Counted from the stretch's first letter, positions 27,870 to 36,991 are shown. The stretch is 64,000 nucleotides of DNA from Saprospiraceae bacterium (GCA_027488135.1 JAIYCH010000014.1:1-64000), one strand, 5' to 3'. Made by a program: numbers and translations. Notes: generated from the sequence alone by a model not told the origin.

Positions 27870-29804
27870 ATGAAATATACTCGTTTAATTTTTTTCTTTT
27901 ATTTATTTGTTCCTTTCTGCAGCATTGGTCAGAATAGTGTTATCGCTTCTCAGGTTGAATCGTGGGTGAATCAAACACCCGTTTCTTCTGATTATAATTT
28001 GAATTCGTCCTATATATTTTTACTAAACCCTTCATTGCTCGCGCCTATGTTTGAAGGGGAAGATCTCAATAAAGGGGAAAGAAGAGATGTGGGCATAAAA
28101 AAAGGGGATTATCCACAGTACATGTATCTGGCGGCAAGCATCAAAGACCCCGTTAATCCTAATAATTTTCTTACCATTCCTTTAATGATTCACGATACCA
28201 GGAATCCTAATATTTCTTCCAGAATTCTAGAATATGGTGGAAGGGTTTTGGAAAATATTTCGGACGATGTATTGAATAAAGGAGATATAACGGCAAAAAT
28301 TAAATTTGAAGCTATAAAAAGTAATGAGGCGCGCGATTTTTGGCAAAAAACAGCTGAAATTTCTGCCGACCTGGGTAAAACAGCAACTAGTCTTTTAAAA
28401 GTAGGGTTATCAGGTCCTTTTTTGGCACTGACCAATCAGATTATGCCCCAAGTCGATAAAGGTCTTCGTTCTATGGAAAAACTGGACGATCCACATAAAA
28501 TGGTGAGTGAGTTTTACATTAAATTGCTATCCAAGGATTTAGGAAATTTATATGACGAAAAAGTTGTGGGTGCTACTCTTTACAGAATTCATTGGGATGT
28601 AGATGTGCCCCTGAAATCTAAGTATTTCCTTCAGTTTCAAGCGGGAAAAGTAGAGGATTTTAAGAATAAAGTACCTAAAACTACGGCGCCTTATATTTTG
28701 ATTGTTCAAACGAAGTCTGAATACAATACTGATTATTCAGACCTGGCATTCAATAAGGCGTATTTTGATAAAAAAACAAAGGAATTTAAGCTGATTCAAA
28801 ATGAAACTAAAAAAGAAGTAGAAAGTGAATTTTTAGAAGTTTTTTCCGCTGCCCTGGATTTGAGAAGGCAAATCGACTTGTTTCAAGGTTCTCTTCAAAC
28901 AAAATATACGGATTGGATTGCTTTTGCCCGGTTAATTGATAGTTACCGAAACATGGGTATTTTAAAAACAAATTCGCTGAAAAGTTTGTCAACCAAGGAT
29001 GCTAAACTGAAAGAGAAATATAGTAAGCTTTACACTAATGTACAGACAGAAGTTGATCTCTGGTTCAATGCTGAAATGCTCCTCAAATTTCGGGAAATTG
29101 GTAGGTTTTTAATTATAAATGAGACAGATTCTTTACTATCTTATAAAACAGCCGATCAGCTGTATAAGGATATCGAACTGCTAGCCTTCTATAGGGATCG
29201 TCTCAGCCAGTCCGAAATTCAAGGTAGGTTCCCCAAGGAAATTGAATCTCTTGCGTCTTTTCAGAAGGTGAATGATCTGCGCAAAATAATTGAAAAACTT
29301 TTTTTTCAAAAGGGTTTCTTGCCAAATATCGATTTGTCAGGTAAGGAAGGTTATACCATGTTGGAAAATGCGTCGTCCCAATTTTCAATGTGTGTATCAT
29401 GTAAAACCTTAGCATTGGAAAGATTGGCAGCCTCAGAAAAATCTACTGTTTTTAGGTTAAATGAACAATTTAAGGCTTTGTCAAAAGGCTTGTACCATAC
29501 TTTGAGTTGCTTGGATGCGTCGGTTAATTTTTTGAACCAGTATATCGAAAATGGCAAAGAAACACAGCAGGTTCCTGAATTGGTTATTGATAATTTAGCT
29601 AAAGATAAAGAGGAATTATCCAAATTAATAACTCATTATCAGCTGCTTATTTCTAAAGACCCTCAAACTATGGCGCTCGATGAATTACAAAAATTAATGA
29701 CTGATTTCGATAACAGGAAAAATAAAACAGTGCTAATTTGGGAAAGATTGAAAAGTAGTGTTTTGCCTGCTGATTTAAATGGGTGTTCTTCAGGATTATT
29801 TTAA
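27870..29804 (+). CDS. Secreted protein of unknown function (644 aa)
   Basis: I do not recognise the family. The protein begins with a clean signal peptide (MKYTRLIFFFYLFVPFCSIGQ). Residues 25-310 are mixed alpha/beta, with a polar segment NPSLLAPMFEGEDLNKGE and a conserved-looking DVDVPLKSKYFLQFQAG. Residues 310-640 are mostly charged helices and probably form a coiled-coil or helical bundle. A Cys pair, FSMCVSCKTLALERL, sits near residue 515. There is no T9SS sorting domain, so it is likely periplasmic or surface-bound in another way. The open frame reaches upstream into the dehydrogenase gene; the ATG at 27870 is chosen because the signal peptide begins there. Confidence 0.75.
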   Translation: MKYTRLIFFFYLFVPFCSIGQNSVIASQVESWVNQTPVSSDYNLNSSYIFLLNPSLLAPMFEGEDLNKGERRDVGIKKGDYPQYMYLAASIKDPVNPNNFLTIPLMIHDTRNPNISSRILEYGGRVLENISDDVLNKGDITAKIKFEAIKSNEARDFWQKTAEISADLGKTATSLLKVGLSGPFLALTNQIMPQVDKGLRSMEKLDDPHKMVSEFYIKLLSKDLGNLYDEKVVGATLYRIHWDVDVPLKSKYFLQFQAGKVEDFKNKVPKTTAPYILIVQTKSEYNTDYSDLAFNKAYFDKKTKEFKLIQNETKKEVESEFLEVFSAALDLRRQIDLFQGSLQTKYTDWIAFARLIDSYRNMGILKTNSLKSLSTKDAKLKEKYSKLYTNVQTEVDLWFNAEMLLKFREIGRFLIINETDSLLSYKTADQLYKDIELLAFYRDRLSQSEIQGRFPKEIESLASFQKVNDLRKIIEKLFFQKGFLPNIDLSGKEGYTMLENASSQFSMCVSCKTLALERLAASEKSTVFRLNEQFKALSKGLYHTLSCLDASVNFLNQYIENGKETQQVPELVIDNLAKDKEELSKLITHYQLLISKDPQTMALDELQKLMTDFDNRKNKTVLIWERLKSSVLPADLNGCSSGLF

Positions 29805-29809
29805 TTTAC

Positions 29810-29841
29810 TTGTTTTATTTATCATTTTATCTATACATTTG
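29810..29841 (+). promoter_or_regulatory. Promoter of the potassium uptake pair
   Basis: A -33 TTG at 29810-29812 and an exact -7 box TACATTTG at 29834-29841 are separated by 21 bases, matching the Bacteroidota sigma-A pattern. Transcription would begin near 29848, 17 bases before the ktrB-like start. Confidence 0.65.
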
Positions 29842-29864
29842 TCTCGTTCAAATCTGTAGGTTAC

Positions 29865-31610
29865 ATGAGAAACCAATTCCACCCATACTTAATTTATTTT
29901 TCTCTCTTTTTGTTGCTTTGGGACGTTGGTTTCAAACACTCATCATCTGTGCATGATAATATTCTGGTGGCCTATCTTGGTATTATCATTGCATCCTTTT
30001 TCTTTGAAATGGCAGATTTCTTCAAACTTTCGAAAAGAGAGAAATGGAAGCCCTTTTTAAGGGGAATCCTTCCATTTTTAACACTTATCAGTGTAGGTTT
30101 TTCCTTATTTCAAGGGTTCGGTTTTACAGCTTCGATGAATAATTCCTCTGGCCTATTTATAACCAATGTTATAGTATTACTTTCCATAGAGATCGGGCTT
30201 TTTAGTGATCGCCTTTATTCCAAAAAGAATATCAAACCGTCAATAGTACTGGCAGGAAGTTTCATTTTTCTCATTGTAGCTGGAACGCTTTTATTAAAAT
30301 TACCTAATGCAACGACACAAGGTATAACCTGGGTCGATGCCGCTTTTACTGCAACAAGTGCTGTGAGTGTTACTGGTTTAGCCATAAATGATACTGGAAA
30401 AAGTTTTACCTTTTTTGGCCACGTGGTTATTATGTTACTCATTCAGTTGGGCGGATTAAGTATGCTCGTTTTTACCTCCTTCTTTTCCTATTTTTTCAAA
30501 GGAAAAGCTTCTTATAGGGAAAATACTTATTTAGGTGATTTTCTTGGTTCTGATCAATTTACAGATCTCTTAGGTTTAGCCAGAAAAGTGGTTCTTTTTA
30601 CGTTGGTCATGGAAAGTTTAGGGGCAATCATTATTTATTTTAGTTTGCCCGTTTTGCCCGCTGGTAATTCATTTCAAGAGCGCCTTTTCTTTTCTTTCTT
30701 TCATGCGGTATCTTCTTTTTGTAATGCAGGCTTTTCCCTTCTTGGAAATAATTTATACGATCCTCTCCTTCGTTTTAATTATGTTATTCATCTGGTTATT
30801 GGGTTTTTGCTCGTTTTTGGCGGACTTGGCTATGCCATTCATTTTAATATTGCAGATTACTTAAAATTTAAATACTATCGATTAAAATTTGCTTTATCGA
30901 CGGATAAATTTTTTAAAGAATATAATAGTGTAAGGTTAAGCCTTAACTCAAAAATGGTTCTATATACTACAACTACCCTCATACTTATAGGGTGGATATT
31001 TTTTCTTGTAGCAGAATGGAACCGCCCAACCTTACAGGAGCATACTTCCCTTTTTGGAAAATTGGTCGTTTCCTTTTTTGGATCTGTATCACCTCGTACT
31101 GCTGGCTTTAACACCGTAGATATGACTGGTTTAAGTACCCCGGTAGTTTTTTTAACCATAATGTTAATGTGGGTGGGTGCGTCTCCTGCATCGACGGGTG
31201 GTGGTATAAAAACAAGTACTTTCGCTGTAGCCGTTTTAAATATTTGGCATTCTTTGACAGGCAGACAAAAAATGCATTTTGCCCAAAGAGAAATAGAGCA
31301 ATCTTCTGTAAACAGAGCCTTTGCTATTATTTCTTTATCATTAATTATCATTGGCTCTGCCATCATTGTGCTTAGCGTACTGGAACCTACCATGTCCTTT
31401 TTATCCCTGGCCTTTGAAGTTTTTTCTGCCTATTCTACCGTAGGTCTTAGCCTGGGCGTAACGGCTGCTTTTTCTGATGCAGGTAAACTAGTGTTGATAA
31501 TAGTTATGTTTGTAGGTAGAGTGGGTATCTTTTCCTTATTGTCGGGCCTTTTGGCTCACAGAGAACCACCAGCATATGATTTTCCGGAAGATTCCATCCT
31601 AATAAATTAA
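29865..31610 (+). CDS. TrkH/KtrB-type potassium uptake channel subunit
   Basis: This is the membrane pore of a Trk/Ktr potassium uptake system. The 581-residue protein has extra N-terminal membrane segments (residues 8-110) and then four repeats of the membrane-pore-membrane unit. The four filter loops are visible: TATSAVSVTGLA near residue 163, SSFCNAGFSLLG near 285, SPRTAGFNTVDM near 410 and SAYSTVGLSLGVT near 525. Each keeps the central Gly that lines the filter. Length and the extra N-terminal helices are common in Bacteroidota. It is followed after 11 bases by the regulatory RCK subunit, so the two genes make one system. Confidence 0.94.
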   Translation: MRNQFHPYLIYFSLFLLLWDVGFKHSSSVHDNILVAYLGIIIASFFFEMADFFKLSKREKWKPFLRGILPFLTLISVGFSLFQGFGFTASMNNSSGLFITNVIVLLSIEIGLFSDRLYSKKNIKPSIVLAGSFIFLIVAGTLLLKLPNATTQGITWVDAAFTATSAVSVTGLAINDTGKSFTFFGHVVIMLLIQLGGLSMLVFTSFFSYFFKGKASYRENTYLGDFLGSDQFTDLLGLARKVVLFTLVMESLGAIIIYFSLPVLPAGNSFQERLFFSFFHAVSSFCNAGFSLLGNNLYDPLLRFNYVIHLVIGFLLVFGGLGYAIHFNIADYLKFKYYRLKFALSTDKFFKEYNSVRLSLNSKMVLYTTTTLILIGWIFFLVAEWNRPTLQEHTSLFGKLVVSFFGSVSPRTAGFNTVDMTGLSTPVVFLTIMLMWVGASPASTGGGIKTSTFAVAVLNIWHSLTGRQKMHFAQREIEQSSVNRAFAIISLSLIIIGSAIIVLSVLEPTMSFLSLAFEVFSAYSTVGLSLGVTAAFSDAGKLVLIIVMFVGRVGIFSLLSGLLAHREPPAYDFPEDSILIN

Positions 31611-31621
31611 AATTTATTCTT

Positions 31622-32329
31622 ATGCCACTCAAAAAAGTTGAAAAATTTATGATTATCGGACTTGGAATTTTTGGTTCTGAGTTAGCTATAGATTTATCCA
31701 GAAAAGGTCAACAGGTCATAGGCGTTGACTCTGACAGGGAGAGGGTGAACAGACTGAAAGATATTCTTGAAAATACATTTATTATAGATTCAACCAATCT
31801 GAAGGGTATGGGTACCTTACCTCTCATGGAAACTGACTGGGTAATCGTTGCCATTGGTGAAAATGAAGGCGCATCCTTAATGACGGTGGGTATTTTAAAG
31901 AGCTTGGGCGTAAATAAAATTATTTGTCGTTCTTTATCAAAAACCCACGAGTATATTTTGGACGCAATGAACATTAATGATATTGTGCATCCTGAAAAGG
32001 AAGCAGCTCAACAACTTTCCCACCGGCTCACTTACAATCTTGGAAAGGAAATGTTGTTTATTGATAACGATCATTCTGTTACAGAAACCTTGATTCCATC
32101 CTGGATGGTTAATAAACAATTGGCAGAATTAGACATAAGAGGTAAATTTAAAGTAAATATTATTTCGGTTTTAAGAGATGAAAATGTGTCTAAAATTAAA
32201 TCTAAAACAGTTATTGAAAAATTATGTAAAGGAGTAATTACCCCTGAATTTGTATTTTTGGAAGGCGATATTATTGTTACTTTTGGGAAAAATGACGATA
32301 TTAAGGAAATGATGACCGCTAAGGTTTAA
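31622..32329 (+). CDS. TrkA/KtrA-type RCK regulatory subunit
   Basis: The 235-residue cytoplasmic protein gates the adjacent potassium channel by binding nucleotides and probably c-di-AMP or divalent ions. RCK_N is at residues 8-130, with the Rossmann loop MIIGLGIFGSELAIDLSRKG and the acidic residue at the end of the second strand (VIGVDSD) that binds the ribose. RCK_C follows at about 150-230. One complete RCK unit per chain matches KtrA rather than the double TrkA. Same strand and an 11-base gap place it in an operon with the channel gene, downstream of the promoter at 29810. Confidence 0.94.
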   Translation: MPLKKVEKFMIIGLGIFGSELAIDLSRKGQQVIGVDSDRERVNRLKDILENTFIIDSTNLKGMGTLPLMETDWVIVAIGENEGASLMTVGILKSLGVNKIICRSLSKTHEYILDAMNINDIVHPEKEAAQQLSHRLTYNLGKEMLFIDNDHSVTETLIPSWMVNKQLAELDIRGKFKVNIISVLRDENVSKIKSKTVIEKLCKGVITPEFVFLEGDIIVTFGKNDDIKEMMTAKV

Positions 32330-32338
32330 TATGTTTTT

Positions 32339-32812
32339 ATGGAAAAATTAGATGTTCTTAACCAGGTGGCAGATTTCCATCGCACGTTCAATCACCCCCT
32401 GCCCGTTGAGCCGGCTATTCCCTCAAAAGATCGTTGCCAACTGCGTATTTCTCTCCTTAAAGAAGAATTAACCGAATTGGAGGAGGCCATTCAGGCGGGT
32501 GATTTGGTGGCAGTGGCCGATGCTTTCTGCGATTTACAATATGTTCTGTCAGGTGCTATTCTGGAATTCGGAATGGGCGATAAATTTAAAGATCTTTTCG
32601 ATGAGGTTCAACGGTCTAATATGAGTAAATCGTGTGCTACCCTGGAAGTAGCGGAACAAACACAAGTTCACTACAAGGCAACAAAAGGAGTAGAAAGTGT
32701 CGTTGAAAAATCAGAAGACCATTATCTGGTATATAGAGCAGATGACAGAAAAACACTCAAATCTATTCATTATTCACCTGCAGATTTAGCTGCCATTTTA
32801 TTTGAAAAATAA
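32339..32812 (+). CDS. MazG-like nucleotide pyrophosphohydrolase
   Basis: The 157-residue all-alpha protein belongs to the nucleoside triphosphate pyrophosphohydrolase (PRA-PH/MazG-like) superfamily. The metal-binding EExxE motif is in LLKEELTELEEAI near residue 40 and the ExxD-like second half in VAVADAFCDLQYVLSGAI near 60. The likely role is cleavage of NTPs or dNTPs to monophosphates, perhaps as house-cleaning. A C-terminal extension of about 60 residues (YLVYRADDRKTLKSI) is typical of the phage and Bacteroidota subgroup. It starts nine bases after the RCK gene and ends just before the M28 peptidase, so all three may be co-transcribed, though a functional link is not obvious. Confidence 0.87.
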   Translation: MEKLDVLNQVADFHRTFNHPLPVEPAIPSKDRCQLRISLLKEELTELEEAIQAGDLVAVADAFCDLQYVLSGAILEFGMGDKFKDLFDEVQRSNMSKSCATLEVAEQTQVHYKATKGVESVVEKSEDHYLVYRADDRKTLKSIHYSPADLAAILFEK

Positions 32813-32819
32813 TACCTAC

Positions 32820-34322
32820 ATGCTTAGAATACTACCCACTTTGTTCATTGCCATTTTATTGAGTTGTTCAAACTCTAATGGCCAGCCTGAACTTAAAAAT
32901 AAGAATAGCCAGACGACGGAAATATTAAATTTTCTTGCCGACGATAAACTGATGGGCCGAAGAACCGGTGAACCTGGGAATAATGAGGCCGCTCAATATA
33001 TTGCCGATAAATTGAAATCCTATGGTGTTTCTTTTGCTCCGGGCATGGATTCATATTTTCAAAAAATTCCCTTTGCTGTGTTCAAACCAACGGAAAAATA
33101 TAGTCTGGTTTTGAATAATGTTACTTTCGAACCCATTTCAGATTGTTTAATTTTAAGTGGTAAGGCTGATTTTGAAAATGTGCCGGTGGTTTTTGCCAAA
33201 TATGGCCTTATTAATGAGGTTACAGGTGTAAGTGATTATGAAGGACTGGATGTGGAGGGCAAAATTGTTATTGTTTTACCAGGTGAACCTGATAATTCCC
33301 AGCAATCTGCCGTAATGAGAGCCTCTAAAAAGAAAAGGGCATTAGCTATAAAACATAAAGCAGTAGCTTTACTTGAACTCTATCAACTTAATACGCCATG
33401 GGCCTTTTTTACTAATTATTTTGGCAGAGAAACGCTCCAACTGGAAGATGCTGCAGAAGGTGACAGAGATCAACTCATTGTCGGATGGGTAAAAGATAAA
33501 GGTGATCTTATTAAAAAGGAGTTGATCGCTGGAAAAGTTAAAATGACCGGCTCAGTTTCAGCAAACGGAAGTACGGCCATTCCAAAACCTTCCCAAAATG
33601 TCATCGGTGTTATCGAGGGCACTGATCCCAGTCTTAAAAATGAATATTTACTCCTTACCGCTCATTATGACCATGTTGGTACAGGAAAAAAAGGGGGGGT
33701 GTTTACTCCGGAAGATTCCATTTTTAATGGCGCAAGGGATAATGCCATGGGAACGGCAGCTATTCTTCATGCCGCAGCCGCGCTGGCTAAAAAGAAACCT
33801 CAACGCTCTATCCTCTTTTTAGCCGTTACCGGTGAAGAGGTAGGTTTGCTTGGAAGTAAATATTATGCCGAAAATCCCGTGATTCCCCTTGACAAAATAA
33901 TATTTAATCTGAATACCGATGGGGCTGGTTACAATTCTACAAAACATATTTCAGTGATCGGTTGGGGCAGAACAGGGGTTGACAGCCTTATTTCCCAGGC
34001 AACCAGAAAAGTGGGACTGGACGTTTTTAAAAATCCAGCCGCTGAACAAAATCTTTTCGACCGGTCAGATAATGTCTCTTTCGCTGCTAAAGGAGTCCCC
34101 GCGCTTACTTTTTCACCCGGTTTCGATGCTTTCGATGACGAAATAGCAAAATATTATCATCAGGTGGGTGATGAAGCTGATTCTGTGGATAAAGCTTATT
34201 TGTTGAAATTTTCTCAATCTCTGGCCTATCTTGCCAGGCTTATAGCAGATCATCAGGTTTTACCAAAATGGGTGAAAGGTGATAAATATGAAGAAGCTGG
34301 TCTTAAGCTGTACCGGAAATAG
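32820..34322 (+). CDS. M28-family zinc peptidase, lipoprotein
   Basis: This is an exported metallopeptidase of the M28 (aminopeptidase Y / PSMA) type. The lipobox is ILLSC at residues 12-16. A protease-associated domain is inserted near residues 105-260 (VPVVFAKYGL...VEGKIVIVLPG). The two-zinc catalytic set looks complete: His in TAHYDHVG near 282, bridging Asp in GARDNAMGTAA near 305, Glu pair in TGEEVGLLGSKYY near 337, Asp in NLNTDGAG near 363 and the final His in YYHQVGDEAD near 445. The frame extends six codons upstream to a TTG; the ATG at 32820 begins the lipoprotein signal. Its TAG stop lies 11 bases before the transporter ATG. Confidence 0.92.
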   Translation: MLRILPTLFIAILLSCSNSNGQPELKNKNSQTTEILNFLADDKLMGRRTGEPGNNEAAQYIADKLKSYGVSFAPGMDSYFQKIPFAVFKPTEKYSLVLNNVTFEPISDCLILSGKADFENVPVVFAKYGLINEVTGVSDYEGLDVEGKIVIVLPGEPDNSQQSAVMRASKKKRALAIKHKAVALLELYQLNTPWAFFTNYFGRETLQLEDAAEGDRDQLIVGWVKDKGDLIKKELIAGKVKMTGSVSANGSTAIPKPSQNVIGVIEGTDPSLKNEYLLLTAHYDHVGTGKKGGVFTPEDSIFNGARDNAMGTAAILHAAAALAKKKPQRSILFLAVTGEEVGLLGSKYYAENPVIPLDKIIFNLNTDGAGYNSTKHISVIGWGRTGVDSLISQATRKVGLDVFKNPAAEQNLFDRSDNVSFAAKGVPALTFSPGFDAFDDEIAKYYHQVGDEADSVDKAYLLKFSQSLAYLARLIADHQVLPKWVKGDKYEEAGLKLYRK

Positions 34323-34333
34323 TGGAACAATCA

Positions 34334-35191
34334 ATGGATGCAAATATTCCTTCTTCGGCACGGTATCATAATACGGGGATTGCAGCTATTGCACTGGCTG
34401 CCATACTCTGGAGTACAGGTGGCTTGTTTATTAAGTGGATAAGTTTACCGCCAATCTCAATACTTACTTATAGAGCTTTTTTTGCAGCGTTGCTTTTTTT
34501 AATTGTTTTTAAGAAGAAGGTACTCGTTTTAACGCCTAAAATACTTCTGGTATCCTGCTTTTATGCTTTGTTGGTAGGAACTTTCGTTTTTGCAACAAAA
34601 TTGACTACTTCGGCAAATGCTATTTTTTTGCAATATACAGCGCCTTTGTATCTTATTATTCTTGAGCCATGGCTCTTCAAATATAAGTTATCTCTCCAAA
34701 ATGGTTTAACCGCCGTTTTTTGTATGCTGGGTATGGGCCTTTTCTTTTTGGATGAATTTTCTTTGGGGGGGCTTCTTGGTAATCTTTTAGCGCTGTTTTC
34801 AGGCGTCGCCCTCGCAGGTATGATGCTGGCCCAAAGGAATAACCCGCAACAGCATCATGAAGCTTCTATATTTTGGGGTAATCTTTGGGTCGTCATTATT
34901 GGATTTACTTTTACAATGAACGGGCCCTTTCCCACCGTTAACGATTGGTTCATGTTGTCATTTTTGGGCATTATCCAAATTGGATTGGGCTACATGCTTT
35001 TTACCTTTGGCTTAAAAAGGGTTTCAGCTTTGGAGAGTTCTCTTGTCGCTATGCTGGAGCCTATCCTTAATCCGGTTTGGGTGATGATTGGCTTTGGTGA
35101 AATACCAGGTGTCTTTGCCATCGTGGGCGCGGGAATTATTATTTTCGCACTGGTATTTAGAACGATTTATACAACTTATGTGAAAATATAA
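34334..35191 (+). CDS. EamA-family (DMT superfamily) transporter
   Basis: The 285-residue inner-membrane protein has ten hydrophobic segments arranged as two EamA halves, the fold of drug/metabolite transporters that move amino acids or other small metabolites. Typical features are ALAAILWSTGGLFIKW at the start, ANAIFLQYTAPLYLIIL at the end of half one, and the second-half signature SALESSLVAMLEPILNPVWVM near residue 235. A GTG at 34322 overlapping the previous stop is an alternative start adding four residues. The substrate cannot be predicted. It may be translated from the same message as the M28 peptidase, perhaps exporting or importing peptide-derived amino acids, but that is inference. 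Confidence 0.9.
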   Translation: MDANIPSSARYHNTGIAAIALAAILWSTGGLFIKWISLPPISILTYRAFFAALLFLIVFKKKVLVLTPKILLVSCFYALLVGTFVFATKLTTSANAIFLQYTAPLYLIILEPWLFKYKLSLQNGLTAVFCMLGMGLFFLDEFSLGGLLGNLLALFSGVALAGMMLAQRNNPQQHHEASIFWGNLWVVIIGFTFTMNGPFPTVNDWFMLSFLGIIQIGLGYMLFTFGLKRVSALESSLVAMLEPILNPVWVMIGFGEIPGVFAIVGAGIIIFALVFRTIYTTYVKI

Positions 35192-35208
35192 AATATTTTT
35201 TTAATATG

Positions 35209-35240
35209 TTTGGGAGTAAAGCTAATTTTACTTACTTTCG
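35209..35240 (+). promoter_or_regulatory. Promoter-like pair in the transporter/aminotransferase gap
   Basis: TTTG at 35209-35212 and TACTTTCG at 35233-35240 (one mismatch to TANNTTTG) are separated by 20 bases. It points into a gap with no gene, about 60 bases before an intrinsic terminator. Confidence 0.45.
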
Positions 35241-35246
35241 TATCAG

Positions 35247-35334
35247 TTTGTATTTCTCATCTAATGAATGAAGTATAAATGGGTAATCTGAAATAATGAG
35301 TAAGGGGCTTCAATTTATGAAGCCCCTCTTTATT
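35247..35334 (+). ncRNA. Candidate small RNA of about 85 nt
   Basis: The interval runs from the start predicted by the promoter-like pair at 35209-35240 to the terminator at 35303-35334. It contains no useful reading frame. If real it would be a short independent transcript located between two convergent genes. Its last part may equally be just the 3' end of the transporter message, so confidence is low. Confidence 0.3.
35303..35334 (+). terminator. Intrinsic terminator
   Basis: AGGGGCTTC pairs perfectly with GAAGCCCCT around the 7-base loop AATTTAT, followed by CTTTATTT. It faces the plus strand and ends the transporter transcript and/or the candidate small RNA. On the minus strand no T-run follows. 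Confidence 0.8.
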
Positions 35335-36233
35335 TAAAAGGGAAGGGGAATACCCTCCGTTTCCGTTTTCTTTCTAAAAGCAGATTGTAGTTTTTCCAAT
35401 ATAGGTAAATTTGATCTGTTGGTTATCTCCCGTCCATCAATGTTGTTAACTCTGGTTAATTCTCCCATAGTGCCTGTACAAAATACTTCATCGGCACTAT
35501 AAAATTCTGTGACCGATAAATTTTTCTCTTTAAACGGAATAGCTAAATCTTTACATATATCAATAACATGGGCACGCGTAATGCCTGGAAGGCAATTATC
35601 TGCAAAAGGGGTTAAAACTTCCCCTTTTCGAATCATGAAGACGTTAACACTGTTTGCCTCTGATACAAATCCATGCTGATCTAACATTAATCCTTCATCA
35701 ACCCCGGCAAAATTAGCTTCAATTTTAGCTAAAATATTATTTAACAGGTTATTGTGATGAATTTTTGAGTCAAGAAAAAGTGGTGAATTTCTTCTTATGG
35801 CTGTTGTTACCATTTTTATATCGGGCGGAAAAACGGGCGGTTTCCACTCGGCTAAAACAATGAGCGTACAACCTTTCGTGTTTAACCTTGGATCCATTCC
35901 GGAAGTAATTTTCTCGCCTCTGGTCAATGTTAACCTTATGTGTGCATTGTCTCGCATTCCATTGGCCTCCAGTGTTTTAAAAATAGCATTTTGGATAAAT
36001 TCCTTAGATGGTACTTGTTTGAAGTCCAACGCATGTGCAGATAACGACATTCTTTCCAAATGTTTTTCTAAGCTAAATATCCGGCCTGAATATACTCTTA
36101 ATCCTTCCCATACTGCGTCTCCGCCTTGCACAGAACTATCAAAAACAGATACTTTTGCTTCAGATCTGGGGTATAATTTATCGCCAACGTAAATTAAAAT
36201 ATTCTCATTGGCCGTGTTATATGTCTGTAACAT
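35334..36233 (-). CDS. Class IV PLP aminotransferase (BCAT/DAAT-like)
   Basis: The 299-residue enzyme belongs to the fold-type IV aminotransferases (branched-chain, D-amino acid, aminodeoxychorismate lyase). It has YPRSEAKVSVFDSSVQGGDAVWEGLRV near the N-terminus, the PLP-Lys region FLDSKIHHNNLLNNILAK near residue 155, and the C-terminal FCTGTMGELTRVNNIDGR that binds the cofactor phosphate. It is not a classical IlvE because the substrate loops differ. The sulfotransferase-like gene starting 20 bases upstream on the same strand makes a pair whose two parts occur fused in plant 'branched-chain aminotransferase-like' proteins. A TTG at 36236 extends the frame by one codon; the ATG at 36233 is preferred. 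Confidence 0.9.
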   Translation of the reverse strand: MLQTYNTANENILIYVGDKLYPRSEAKVSVFDSSVQGGDAVWEGLRVYSGRIFSLEKHLERMSLSAHALDFKQVPSKEFIQNAIFKTLEANGMRDNAHIRLTLTRGEKITSGMDPRLNTKGCTLIVLAEWKPPVFPPDIKMVTTAIRRNSPLFLDSKIHHNNLLNNILAKIEANFAGVDEGLMLDQHGFVSEANSVNVFMIRKGEVLTPFADNCLPGITRAHVIDICKDLAIPFKEKNLSVTEFYSADEVFCTGTMGELTRVNNIDGREITNRSNLPILEKLQSAFRKKTETEGIPLPF

Positions 36234-36253
36234 CAAATGTTATTTTAATAAAT

Positions 36254-36991
36254 TTAGGAAACTTTTAAGCTTTTTTCTATCAACTCAGCGTAAAATGGGG
36301 CACATTCTGCCGCTAATGCCTCCAGATGAGAGGGTAAAATGGTTTCTTTCTCAATGTAGGGTTTAAAGCCGTCCGAGCGATGAACTTCTGCATACCAGTG
36401 GGGTGCCCATATTCCATCATATTCCTTTGGACCCGCAGCCCATTGGAGCATGGTATGTAAATAAGGTATATCACATAAATGACATATTTTCTCCAGCATT
36501 GCCGCTGGATTTAAAAGTAGGTCTTTAGCATCTACAATAGCGGTTAACGCGTTATTTTCACTCAAATAGTGATACAGTTTTTGCTGTAGTGCAACGCCTA
36601 TATCTTCAATGCCTGGATTGGGAATAACTTTGGCATAAGACGCTATGATTTCCCTCGGATTTCTTATCAACAAAATATTTAAGGTTTTAGTCATAAAACC
36701 CCAATCTATGTCTATTAAATGGTGGGTCATCTGTTTGAAAAACAATATATTCTTTTCAGCAGGGCCTAATATGATATCATTTATAACATCTGAACCATTA
36801 TTTAGCTGACAGGCTATGATTTGGTCTTTCACTGGGTGAATTGCCTCCGTGGGTGTGCGCAATAAATAATGGGCATATAAAGGTTCATCAAATGCCTGAA
36901 CGTCAGGTCTTTCTCCAAATGAGTACATAAATGCGGTACTCACATTCCTGGGACTTGACCAAACATTTAATCGGGTTGGATTTGGAATCAT
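36254..36991 (-). CDS. Sulfotransferase-like P-loop protein
   Basis: The 245-residue cytoplasmic protein resembles PAPS-dependent sulfotransferases. The 5'-phosphosulfate-binding loop is in LNVWSSPRNVSTAFMYSF near residue 8 and the 3'-phosphate-binding element in LIRNPREIIASYAKVI near 105. The C-terminal part is rich in Trp and His (IWAPHWYAEVHRSDGFKPY). Such proteins are often annotated as sulfotransferases or, because of plant fusions, as aminotransferase-like. No substrate is known. It is the first gene of a two-gene unit with the class IV aminotransferase, which suggests that the two act on one metabolite, a transamination linked to a sulfo or phosphate transfer. Confidence 0.82.
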   Translation of the reverse strand: MIPNPTRLNVWSSPRNVSTAFMYSFGERPDVQAFDEPLYAHYLLRTPTEAIHPVKDQIIACQLNNGSDVINDIILGPAEKNILFFKQMTHHLIDIDWGFMTKTLNILLIRNPREIIASYAKVIPNPGIEDIGVALQQKLYHYLSENNALTAIVDAKDLLLNPAAMLEKICHLCDIPYLHTMLQWAAGPKEYDGIWAPHWYAEVHRSDGFKPYIEKETILPSHLEALAAECAPFYAELIEKSLKVS

